From Siderastrea siderea (Eukaryota > Cnidaria > Anthozoa > Scleractinia > Rhizangiidae): a DNA stretch of 64,000 nt. Where the stretch lies: assembly GCA_964030785.1 (NCBI GenBank), contig OZ034978.1, forward strand, positions 16,539,953-16,603,952, given 5' to 3'. The notes beneath the pieces were generated by a model. That model had not been told where the DNA came from, searched no databases, and saw nothing but the letters and a program-made list of their open reading frames with translations. A program made the translations under genes and the position numbers. Positions 25,301 through 34,500 of the stretch are shown here, in pieces. Positions within the stretch are counted from its first letter, which is position 1; each line of letters begins with the position of its first letter.

Positions 25301-28300
25301 CAGCTATTCAAACATTACTTATTTCGGGTTATTTTCGTCAATCGTTCAGGAACATGTACGCCGACCCATTTAGGAGAAGGATAACTGAAAGAACTGACTT
25401 CCGTTCTTAATTGTTTTGAGTTACGTTTCTTTACAGCCTCTCCCGCATTAAGTTCCTTTAGACAATAAAAGCTAGTCGGGTTGACGAGAAATCTAAAAAA
25501 TGTCAGATGTTTTAAGTGTACTGTTGAGAAAAACATCGCGAGAGACATTTTAAGGTCACTGACATCTCTGCCTTTACTTTAAAAGTCAGTTTAATTCACA
25601 GTACAATGACTGAAGAAACAAAATTAGTAACGAACATTTATATATGAAATAATCATATATTTGAACTAATGATAGAATTATATGAAGATCATCGCAGTGA
25701 AGGTGTTTCAACTTAAACAGTTGAAAAGAAGAAACCTGAAAGAATTCAGGCTTGAGCGGGGAATCGAACCTTGCATGACCTCTGCGATACCGGTGCAGCG
25801 CTCTAAAGCGCTATGATTATTTCTTATATTAATGTTCATTTCTCCATCTACGGGGTAAATACGAACTCTCGATTGACCAGCTCCCAGTTGGCTTGATAGT
25901 TCAGTTGGTTAGAGCGCTGCACCGGTATCGCAGAGGTCATGGGTCAGTTCGATTCCCGTTCAAGCCTGAATTTTTTCAGGTTTCTTCTTTTCAACAGCTT
26001 AAGTTGAAACACCTTCACTGCGATGATCTTCATATAATTCTAAAATTGGCAACGTTCAGTTCAATCTGCCATGAGTCGTGTGTCACCAGCAAGTACCATA
26101 AGAAGCACGCACGCTTGCTAAACTCTCTTTCACGGTAGTCAACCAGCTCCAACGATTAGTCACCACTTTTTCCAGCATCGTACGTTTTTCTTTCTTTTTT
26201 GTCTTGCAGTTCTTAATTCAGTACACCGCATCGGGTACTTAACTTATGCCGATAACATTAATCAAATCCCTCCCTCTTAGAAAACAGGGGCACCCAACGG
26301 TTCGTTTTCGGAGGAATATCTGTTCGGCAGACCGAAGTCGCCTGAGATATTCGGATTTAATTGCAGTGAAAAATAAAGATTTCTGTGGCGAAACATCACC
26401 TCACGGATTTTCTTAAAAAAATGACTGATTAATTCCTTTTATTTTTGGAGGGACAAATATGTCATTTAGAGTGTAAAATAAGGTCAGCTAGCATTTTCGG
26501 AATGACATTAGCAGCTCGGAAATTCGACGGATAGGATTCCGTTTCCTAAAATTGTATGCGCCTTAACTGATTTTCAGCTAAAAACGCCGAACAGTTCAAC
26601 CCGTATTAGCTCACACAAATATGCCCTTAAAAAGCTCGGAAACGATCTTAGAAACCAGAAAATGGTATTTCAAGTATTTTGCTAAAAGTTTCTCTTTGGG
26701 TGCCCTTAAGAAAAGACGCCGAGTTCTGCAGAACAGGATTTTATTGTATATTTCAGGCGAGCGTTCGCCTGAAAAACGCGTAAAACATTAATCAGGCTAA
26801 ATTACTTGCGACTGTTAGATTCCGAATACAACGCATAAAAGGAGAGCGAAAAGGCCTAGATATGGTGACGAGCTCAATCTTTCGCCCTAGAATAGCGAGG
26901 GACGTAAATAATTACCGTCTTAGAGTTTCAGTGTAGGTCTTTTAAATAACGCGTAGATCAGAGGGGATGGTTATTAGCTGTTATTGTAATAGGCCAGAAT
27001 CTTCTCTGACAACATTACGTGTTCTTCACGATTAACGTAAAAAACGCTATTGCTTCCTTATTTTATTTTTACCATCACTTGTTTTTGTTTTTCCTCTGAA
27101 TGTAGCTAGCAGCCTTAGCAGCTCACACCTACAACCGCCTGCAGAACAGGCGTTTCTAATTAATGCCTGTCTTGCGCGCAGGCTCCTATTTACACCCGAG
27201 AGAATGGCTGATTAACCCATAAAAATCCCCTTCTCCAGTTTGGTGAAAAAATTCTGAAGTTCGCCAGGTCATTCTAGCTAACTGATGCCTTTTGATGTTT
27301 TTGTTGTCGAGCTTTGTCGGCCTTTATCTCTTATAACGATCGATCTCGAGATCTACAGTATGCGTGGCTGAGTGATCACAAATTGAATTATTGAATGTGT
27401 TGGTTTATTTGTAACACTTTTTAATTAGAAAAGAAATTTCTCTCCCAGATATGTTTTTGTCAAAAGAAAGCTTGAACTAAGACTTAGATAAGCTGCTTAA
27501 CCCTTTTGGGATAAGCTTTATTTTCCATTAGTCCGGCTTATGGTTGTTGTCCACCAGTCACGGCCAGTAATCTATTTGACCACAGGATCCCCAGGCTCAT
27601 GAGCAGATCTCTTGGTAGACAAATGTACATACAGTATGTGGATTTGATGTGGCAAGTAACTCTAATGACTGTTTATTATCATTTGTTCCGTTCGCTGATG
27701 AAATCAGTTAAAAAGTTCCCTACAATAATTCTATTTTGGTATTAGTGATTTGTTAGTGAGCCTGGTTGTCCTGTGACCAAGTTATTGACAATAGATTTGC
27801 GTTCCACGGCCCCCCGGATGCTCGGATCTCGTGGCACCCCTTCTCAATTAGTTTTATACGGTCTCAAGAATATGTGTGCCAAATTTGATGCTTTTACGCG
27901 ATTTGTCACGATTTTTCCCTTAACGGACCGGACTAATACGCACCATTTGATCTGAGGGTGCATTATTTATTTATTTTTGTTATTTCTTTATTCTATGAAT
28001 AGAGTTTCTAAATATATAAAGCGCGCTGTGATTGGCCAATACTCGGGGCTGGATTTTCCCGTAGTGCCCACGGGCATTATGAGCGATGTTAATACCCTGC
28101 TAGTAAAGCGGGAATATTGAAAATGTGAAAGTACATTTGATTCAAATAGTTAGAATGATTTGAAGCTAAATGAAAATTTAGAGTTTCTTTAAAAGTTTTT
28201 ACTTTTTCTTGTGGGATATAAATTTTTTGTGTGTGAAATAAAACTGCTGAGTTTTGAATGCTCTCCAGTAGACTATTTCATTCATCCCAATCCGCCACAG

Positions 28301-31292
28301 CTCACTTTTCAAGTTAGGCACAGCCGTATAATAAACTTCTTATTACCTGTCACTAGCTCGGTACCGTACTCGGAGGATATTGCCCAAGGTCTTTCTTGTG
28401 CGGACCTCGCTTCGCTCGGTCCGTACCAGAAAGACCTCCAGCAATATTCTCCCTGTACCGCCCTCGCGCTTGGTTAATAGGAAGTAAATAGATGTACGGC
28501 TGGAAATTATGGAGCATATGTCTCCCGGATGTTGCTCGGCATCGGTTCAACTTCATTCAAAAGCGCGCGAAAATACTGAAAGCACAGTCCTGAGTGATTT
28601 CAAACACAAGCTTTGATTTCTCCTGTTTTTCTGTTTAGCTGTAATTTATTGGAATTTTTATACCTATGTTGAACATGTTTGGAGGAAAAAGTAACTATCC
28701 GCGTTTTCCAAAGTAGCATGAGCAGGAAAAAATGGAGTTAGCTACGAAAGAGCTGTAAACAGCGCAAACCAGCATAGGCAGCTCAAATTGAGTATGTATA
28801 CTATAAGATTTCATTCACAGCACACTAAATATAGACGAACAAGTATTGAAATAAAAACATAGCGTCTAAAAGAAACATTGCTTACGTTTTATTCGTTGCT
28901 GCTTGAGGCTGGTCTTGACTGTCGTGGGAGCTTTGACAGCTATTTACACAAGTTTCATATTTCGCTGTTACCACGTGTTCTGTGCTTTATGTAGCGTTGG
29001 GAAGTCTCTTCATTTCCCAGCAGAAAATCTGGTAACAGGGAAATTTAAAACTTGGATAAATAGCCTCCAAAGCTTCCAGAACAGTCAAGACTCATCAAGC
29101 AACAAAAAATAAAACGTAAGCAATGTTTTATTTAGACGTTTGCATTCTTTTATTTCTTTTTATTTCTATTGCGTCCACTAGCAGTTTTTCTAGACCTCAA
29201 GCATGCATTATTTTCTTAGAAAATATGGGACACTATCTTCTATTTGATAATAAAAGTATACTGCCTTTCAAAATCGTTCGCACCGTAAATGGTATTCGTA
29301 AAGACATCTCACTAATTATCCATTCGATGGAAAACAGAGGCGGCCTGTCTGAAAGCCCACAATGACAAGCGTGCTCTTCATGGGTCACCACCGCTGGTCT
29401 GGAATGCTACGCTGGCTCAGCATGCCCTAACATGGGCTGATCACCTGGCCGGTTTGGGGAGATTGGAACACGAACAAAATATCGACGAAGGAGAAAACTT
29501 ATTCAAGTCTTCTGGACGGAATCCCACTACGTGTGTGGATGCTGTGGAAAGCTGGTAGGTTACCATGTCAACATAAGGTGCGAAGAAGGGAAATGCGTAG
29601 CATAACATCAATAAAGCCTCTAAAGAAATAACCCCCGCTCCCCTTTTATATAGAGCTAAAACAAAATACTTATCGGCCGAACATGTGGGGGAGCGGTGGT
29701 GTAGTGGATAGCGCATTCGCCTGTCATCGTGTTGTTTCCTTAGACAGGAAAAGTTACTCCATATTTTCTCTCTCCACCCATGTGTATGAATGGTACCGGT
29801 GTCATACTGCTGGGGTAACCCTGCTATGGACTAGGATCCCATTCATGGGGAGTAGCAATACTCTCATCTGCTCTACAGAAACCGGATTGAGCTCCAGTGG
29901 TGTGGGCGTCCTGGGGCGTTACCGCACCATCTGCCGAGCATAATCCCGCATACATCTGACCGTATGATTGTTGCTTTTGAGTCTGTGAATGAAATCCTAA
30001 ATTGGGGCCATTCACGTGAAAGTAACTTAGCAGTATTTTGTTGTTTTCCTCCAGTCAGAATTCAAGAATTTTTTCTTTTTTTTTTCAATTAATATTTTGG
30101 GAACCATAGGATAGTACAAGGATTTAATGTATCGTCCATCTCCCTTCCTCTTATGCCTTTCAAGATACGGTCACTTAACTAAAGGTCACTTCGCTAGTAA
30201 CAGTACATTTCCAAGTATATATTGCCTGGAGTGGCATGGAATGAAGCTTATTTTTATCAGAAAGAGAACTATGTAAGAAGGGATAGTGTTCTTTCCTCTC
30301 TTGGTTTTCGACTGATTTGGAACATAATTTTCAGAAGCTGTCCGTAAATAACAACAACTGGGAGGGATAAATTTCGAACGATCGAGTAGATATCTGAATC
30401 ACCAAAGAAATTTCGTTGTTGGTGATGGATTGCGAATTGGCTAATAGGCCTGGAAAGGAAAATTTAGAACGGCCAAAACAGCTACAAAATCAACATTGAT
30501 GTTAAGGTTTCGTTCCTATTAAAGGTATGCCGAAGTATCCGAATATGATTACGGCAGCCCCGGGTTTTCCCTGGAAACTGCCCATTTCACTCAGGTAAGT
30601 CTATTTTATATACAGAATAATTTTGCCAACAAGATTGAGAAAGTAATAATATTCCGGCCATGAAAGTCCAACTGCGCTCATAACAAGGTGAGAAAGTTCT
30701 CAAACTCATTAGTCATTCTTCAATGAAAATTATAACTGCGACCATTTTTCACCCCTTAAAAATATATGCTTGTAATCTTACTGACGATGTCCGTGCGGCT
30801 TTGCATGACTTGCTCTAGTCAAAGCAGATGAGGCCGTTGTAACTCGTAAAAAGTCTGTAACAGTTCCAAATCTATGAATGAGGTTCGGTCCTTCCAGTTT
30901 CACCACGATCTCTGTTAGTGCCCGAGTTTCTGTTTATCAAGTATATGAAAATCCTAGCCTAGTAGGCCTGTATGGCTTCGTGGCGACCTGGAGAAATAAT
31001 CCTTCCTCCCCTCTCCCCATCATTATTGTCCTGTATGGCAAGCCACTACTTGGAGTCTTTTCACCTCATCTGATGCTGTCATTCTTGTTGGACAAACACC
31101 AATTAGCTGGAACGCATTTCTCAGAGTTCTCTTCTTGTCTTTGTTCTTGATCCTTTCTTGTCCTTGTTCTTCTTCTTGTTCATCATCATCATCATCATTA
31201 TCTTCTTCTTCTTCTTCTTCTTCTTCTTCTTCTTCTTCTTCTTCTTCTTCTTTTTCCTCGTCGTCGTCGTCTTCTTCTTCTTGTTATTATTA

Positions 31293-31345
<53 letters not shown>

Positions 31346-31540
31346 GTTATTATTATTACTACTCCACTTCTTCTATAGATTGTTTGGCGGGCCACAACAC
31401 AGGTGGGCGCAGCTGCCATGGTGGAAGTAAACGACCAAGGCCAACTTGATACCTACATCGTGGCTCGCTATTCTCCACCAGGGAATGTCCAGGGACAGTT
31501 TTCACAAAACGTAGTTGCACCAATAGCAGAAGTTAAGTAA
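16232..31540 (+). CDS. Secreted ShK-ShK-CAP domain protein
   Basis: Proposed exons are 16232-16370, 20420-20557, 21387-21416, 22283-22420, 22576-22602, 24117-24164, 29338-29554, 30525-30594 and 31379-31540 (stop TAA 31538-31540), giving 322 residues. Order: signal peptide ([19 protein letters not shown]), a short acidic propeptide ending RVKRA, two six-cysteine ShK modules separated by Pro/Thr linkers, a longer PGPTTSPP linker, then a CAP (SCP/PR-1) domain. The CAP part has [14 protein letters not shown], the signature AHFTQIVW and ARYSPPGN, and the two His and two Glu expected at the CAP cleft are all present. All internal exons from ShK1 to the last linker are phase 1-1 and all joins keep frame, a classic exon-shuffling pattern. 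ShK modules occur in channel-blocking peptides but also in enzymes and matrix proteins, so no toxin role is claimed. Least certain: whether the first exon belongs to this gene and which linkers are used. Confidence 0.72.
18562..18716 (+). CDS. Candidate coding exon, unassigned
   Basis: After TTACAG, a phase-1 frame codes [16 protein letters not shown], continuing as a charged, probably helical segment of 52 residues without cysteines to a possible donor GTGCGT at 18717. It joins in frame to the signal-peptide exon, placing this segment right after the KR site. It ends in phase 0, though, and cannot join directly to the phase-1 ShK exons, so it would need further exons, an alternative transcript or a separate gene. 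I do not recognise the family. Confidence 0.4.
19364..19413 (+). CDS. Candidate small exon, unassigned
   Basis: The 50-base segment lies between AAATTTCAG and GAAGTAAGTT, both good splice signals. Read with one upstream base it codes (E)[16 protein letters not shown], an amphipathic helix-like stretch. Its phases (1 to 0) do not fit the neighbouring ShK exons, so it is only a possibility. Confidence 0.25.
20420..20557 (+). CDS. ShK module exon A
   Basis: The exon lies between TTCTTCACAG and a GTGAGT donor, phase 1-1, 46 codons. It codes one ShK-type module with six cysteines in the order C-x11-C-x7-C-x14-C-x3-C-x2-C, ending CPVTCGVCQ. The diagnostic Lys-Tyr pair of channel-blocking ShK peptides is not obvious, so a structural or adhesive role is as likely as a channel-blocking one. 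Confidence 0.75.
20700..20725 (+). pseudogene. Linker pseudo-exon with lost splice acceptor
   Basis: The coding sequence PPPTTAPPG and its GTAAAT donor match the functional linker at 22576-22602, but the acceptor reads CTTTATTG where the other copy reads CTTTAGTG. The AG dinucleotide is destroyed by one base, so this copy should be skipped. Skipping keeps the frame because the unit is phase 1-1. Confidence 0.6.
21387..21416 (+). CDS. Mini linker exon [11 protein letters not shown]
   Basis: Thirty bases between CTACAG and GTAAGT, phase 1-1, code a Pro/Thr spacer. Length and phase match the other linkers, supporting use between the two ShK modules. Confidence 0.55.
22141..22242 (+). pseudogene. 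Truncated ShK exon (copy B)
   Basis: After TTCATTCACAG the frame resembles the ShK modules through the first three cysteines (CTPRQVDV, then [10 protein letters not shown]), but the second half with the last three cysteines is missing. The frame reaches TAA near 22240, just where the intron sequence of the next ShK unit begins. It looks like a unit cut short by the duplication that made copy C. Confidence 0.6.
22283..22420 (+). CDS. ShK module exon C
   Basis: This 138-base, phase 1-1 exon has the same length and splice signals as exon A (TTCTTCACAG, GTGAGT). It codes a second complete six-cysteine ShK module, with changes mainly between cysteines two and four. The flanking intron sequence is also nearly the same as at copy A, indicating recent unit duplication. 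Confidence 0.75.
22576..22602 (+). CDS. Mini linker exon [10 protein letters not shown]
   Basis: A 27-base phase 1-1 exon between CTGCTTTAG and GTAAAT. It codes a Pro/Thr spacer following ShK module C and is the intact counterpart of the pseudo-exon at 20700. Confidence 0.6.
23411..24067. mobile_element. TTAA-flanked MITE (TIR AAGGTGATTCCAT)
   Basis: Left end TTAAGGTGATTCCAT at 23411 and right end ATGGAATCACCTTAA ending at 24067 form terminal inverted repeats next to TTAA target sites. The element is 657 bases, non-coding, and sits in the intron before the longest linker exon. An alternating CG/CA stretch (23471-23495) lies inside. TTAA target sites point to a piggyBac- or Kolobok-type source. 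Confidence 0.7.
24117..24164 (+). CDS. Pro/Thr linker exon before CAP
   Basis: Forty-eight bases between CCTGTAG and GTAAGA, phase 1-1, code [16 protein letters not shown]. It ends with the single base that completes the first codon of the CAP exon at 29338. Confidence 0.6.
25674..26041. repeat. Large tRNA-like palindrome
   Basis: The arms 25674-25812 and 25902-26041 are reverse complements with few differences. The right arm contains a tRNA-like head: an A-box-like TAGTTCAGTTGGTTAGAGC and a B-box-like GGTCAGTTCGATTCCCG. The intact double-arm structure indicates a tRNA-derived SINE duplicated head to head. Confidence 0.75.
26287..26705 (+). repeat. GGGGCACCCAA repeat family, copy 1
   Basis: The copy begins GGGGCACCCAACGG and ends TTTGGGTGCCC, giving terminal inverted repeats of about 11 bases. 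Inside is GGGACAAATATGTCATTTAG, shared with the copy at 37974-38388. It is a MITE-like element of about 420 bases. Confidence 0.65.
28362..28462. repeat. Imperfect palindrome around AAGAAAGACC
   Basis: The segment around CTCGGAGGATATTG pairs with CAATATTCTCCCTG, and AAGGTCTTTC with GAAAGACCT, around a centre TCGCTTCGCTC. It is a short foldback repeat without coding content. Confidence 0.55.
28861..29140. repeat. Foldback element, ~55-base arms
   Basis: The left arm (28861-28922) contains ACATTGCTTACGTTTTATT and GGTCTTGACTG. The right arm (29081-29140) contains the reverse complements CAGTCAAGACT and AATAAAACGTAAGCAATGT. The centre is unique and non-coding. It lies about 200 bases upstream of the first CAP exon. 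Confidence 0.65.
29338..29554 (+). CDS. CAP domain exon 1
   Basis: The exon follows GGAAAACAG and ends at GTAGGT. It codes (E)[28 protein letters not shown] and DEGENLF, the N-terminal half of a CAP domain. It includes one of the two cleft histidines (LEH) and the first glutamate (GEN). It starts in phase 1, matching the linker at 24164, and ends in phase 2. Confidence 0.8.
29690..29950 (+). repeat. tRNA-derived SINE
   Basis: The head GGAGCGGTGGTGTAGTGGAT resembles a tRNA 5' half. It is followed by a body with CCATTCATGGGGAGTAG and ACAGAAACCGG typical of animal tRNA-SINE families. It lies in the intron between CAP exons 1 and 2. Confidence 0.6.
30525..30594 (+). CDS. CAP domain exon 2
   Basis: Seventy bases between CCTATTAAAG and CAGGTAAGT. 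The first base completes Trp (ESW), then [12 protein letters not shown] and AHFTQ follow, giving the second cleft glutamate and histidine. It ends in phase 0. Confidence 0.75.
31181..31362. repeat. Compound (CTT)n-(ATT)n microsatellite
   Basis: CATCAT, then a CTT run, a CGT interruption and an ATT run fill the 3' end of the last CAP intron, ending about 17 bases before the splice acceptor at 31378. The Ser- and Phe-rich open frames through it are triplet artefacts. Confidence 0.9.
31379..31540 (+). CDS. CAP domain terminal exon
   Basis: After CTTCTATAG the frame codes [23 protein letters not shown] and [10 protein letters not shown], then EVK and TAA. These match the end of GAPR-1/PR-1-like CAP domains, whose C terminus usually follows directly, so the stop fits the family. 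A candidate AATAAA polyadenylation signal lies near 31962. Confidence 0.8.
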   Translation: MVWRATTQVGAAAMVEVNDQGQLDTYIVARYSPPGNVQGQFSQNVVAPIAEVK

Positions 31541-34500
31541 GTACATTAATGCTATGATGGCTTTTAATTTCCATAATTTCTACGCGTTTTTAGTCCTAGA
31601 CGTTAATGAAAGCCTCGACCTCGTAGCTGAGCCGACACATTTCTCTTAATTGTCTACAAGAACTCAATCGTGTATATGTTAACTTGCTCTTTCCCTTTTT
31701 TAAAAAATAATGCTGACGGTTGGCATGCAGCTGACATGAATTTTTGACTTTGCCTAATTGACTGCTAGGGCACCACACTAGTGTCACAATGGTGAACCGT
31801 TAAGCAACCATAGCAAAACGCCTCGGTAAAACGGTCCGCCAGTTTGAGGGGACCAACGTAACTGGCCTTGGCTGTAGCAACTTCCCTGCCATTTTTTGCT
31901 CTCTTTTCTTTTTATTTTTAATTGTCCATTTTTTCCTCTCCTGTTGTACTTGGCGAAGCTAAATAAATAAATCCTGAAATAAATAAAGCGCTAGGAGGTA
32001 GCCCTGGAATAACCTATAGTACCTGCCTTCACCTTCACCTCGTCCTAGCTACAACTAATGAACCTTTGTTTTGACTTTCAGGTAATGAAACCTTGAAAAT
32101 CACTTATTGGACCAGTGGCTAAATTTAAAGCAACAATGAGAAGTCATAAGCATGCAGGCATTTGCCACTGATCGGTTAAAATTCATTTTTTAAGTATTTT
32201 TCTAAGGTTTTTGCATTGAATAGTTTGACCCTCGGACGTACAAGTTAGTAACCCACTTTTCAAGAAGATTTATTGTCATTATCTGAAGGATTTGTTATCA
32301 GCGCATTTTGGCAAAGTTTAGCGAGAATCAGTCATTATGGTTACGAGGTATGACGTCATACCATGTAGGTAGCATAAGAACAAGCCATTTTTGAATTAAA
32401 ATGCGTGTAAAGCAGTTTGTTACCTCATTTCATAGGAAAAATATAAAATGCTGGCAAAAGCAGCAAGTTGTTTAATAATATCACTTTATACATGTCTAGC
32501 ATGAAATATTTTAAATGTCTGCCGTTTTTGATAAATTCCAAAGTTTATGCCATACTAAAATCCAAAGGAGGCTTAGCTGCCATTTTGGACGACATCACAG
32601 CCCCCCCAGCAGAGCCACACGCTATGATAGTTAAGAGTGACATCTTAAGTTTCTAAAATTTCGTAACACAACAAAATACCAGTTAAGGGGGGCATCGACC
32701 CTCTCCCCTTTCACCACCATGGGGGACTGATTTGTTTGTTAGTCTGAGGGTCGCTGTTGTAGAGTCTGCTCTTTGGGCTTAATTCTTTCACCATCGTCAT
32801 GTCTACGTTAGATAAGGATTAATCTTGAGTTGTGTTTTCAAACGTTTTTGTCGTAACTCAATCTCGTATCCAGAGTCCTCAGGCTTCTTTTTTTTATTGG
32901 CTGTCCACAGTAACAGAACTAACAAAACTAAGAACCAGAACCACAGCGTCTATCCCGACCACCGCCCGCTAACCAAGAACCCTGAGGACTATAGGAATAA
33001 GATTTAGTCATAACGTCTTAGAATTGCAAATAAAAGCATATCCGGTAAATGTATTCGACTCTGTGTTATTGCTATCTATAGACCTTTCTTCTGCACTCCA
33101 ATTAAACTTCTGCTAGCTTCCACCATATTGCCGGGACTACATGTAGAAACAAGGCAGAGAATGCAGAAATTAACAAGTAACATATTATTTCTCAAAGCAA
33201 TCGCATTTCTTTCGTAAAAAGGTTGCAAAACCTTTCAGAGCTAAACTGCTTTAAAACCGATAACAAAAGTATATAATATTACTGATTTTGGCCGAATAAC
33301 TTACACGTAACAGAAACGTCGAAGTTCTTCAGTCTAGCGCGGTTTAAGGTGCAATCAAGGCCAAAAACACTAACCAACCCATAAAGCGAAGAAATTTATG
33401 AAAAGCAAACAGTCACATTTTATAGTTCTGCTTACATATGTCAGTACAAATATTCCGATTTAAAACCATACCAAAGTCAATAGGGGAAAAGTACTGCTAC
33501 AAAAAACGGGACCATGACTTCGTGCACCATGCCCCGATGCTAATTGGTAAATACGTCAAGGATGATCTGAACTTTCACGTAACCAAACTGCACGAGTTTA
33601 TTGGAGGGCAGATAGTGCGTCCAAAAGTTTTTCCTTTGAGGTCCGCAACATAAGCTGATGACGTCATATGACGTAAACTTATCTACTGTTCGAAAACAGA
33701 AATCACTACGTACCTTTACCAAATAACTGTGCTAAAATTAATTTCGGAAAGATGGGTTACTGTCTTTTCATTCATGCTGAAACATGACATGATTTACAGC
33801 GAATAAAAGCCGGATCGCGTAAGGGAATGAAATTCAACTTGTACCAACTTGTTATACCTTGTGGTTGTAAATGTGGAGTCTTGTGACGCCTCATTCAAAA
33901 TAAGGAACTACTCTACTCTATTTTCTGTGATGTATTTTGCATTCCAGATGTTAAAAACTAAGGCAAAAAAGGGGGGAGAAGTGTTATGCCTTAATTTTGA
34001 CCTGGGGCGAATCCTTACCAAATTATCGAAAATTAACCCTCATTCAGGGACCGCGCGAAGGGTTGGCTGTTGGTGCCATTAGAAAGTTGAAGTTGGAAAC
34101 TGAATGAATTTGGACCAAACTGAGACGGAATACTCTACATGACAAATCGCCTTGCTCTCGTTTGACTTTATTACAGTTGAAACTCGCGAGCACACTAGCT
34201 TACATGCTCAGATTAAAATTAAATCGATGCGGTGAAGTTCAAACTCTCGCTGTCGTTTAATCTCTAACTGTCGTGAACTCTCATTTACTTTCTTCTGCTC
34301 TTTAAGAGTTCAAAATTTCGTCGACTCTTGTTCTCGTCCCGCCGGAGCATTACGGACTGTAGTCTGTCTCCAGATTAATTAGGATTATCAGCAACGGCGT
34401 GTTTTGATATTTGTTGAAAATCAACGTTTCTTCTTCAAGCTTCTCCATGCATGTAAACTTTACGACAGGGTAGCTGCCGAACGTTTTCCTTAATATTGCG

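Larger units (their letters stand above)
24822..27935. mobile_element. 3.1-kb segment with ~190-base inverted ends
   Basis: The arms 24822-25010 and about 27752-27935 are inverted copies (AGTCCAGTCCGTTA against TAACGGACCGGACT at the outer ends; both include the GGGGTGCCACG and CCGGGGGGCC blocks). The inside contains other repeats and no transposase. It may be a non-autonomous transposon or two opposed copies of one repeat. It lies in the intron before the CAP exons. Confidence 0.55.

Noticed and set aside
31135..31449. Ser-rich, Phe-rich and Arg-rich frames
   Set aside because: All are readings of the CTT/ATT microsatellite; the true CAP exon begins at 31379 in a different frame context.
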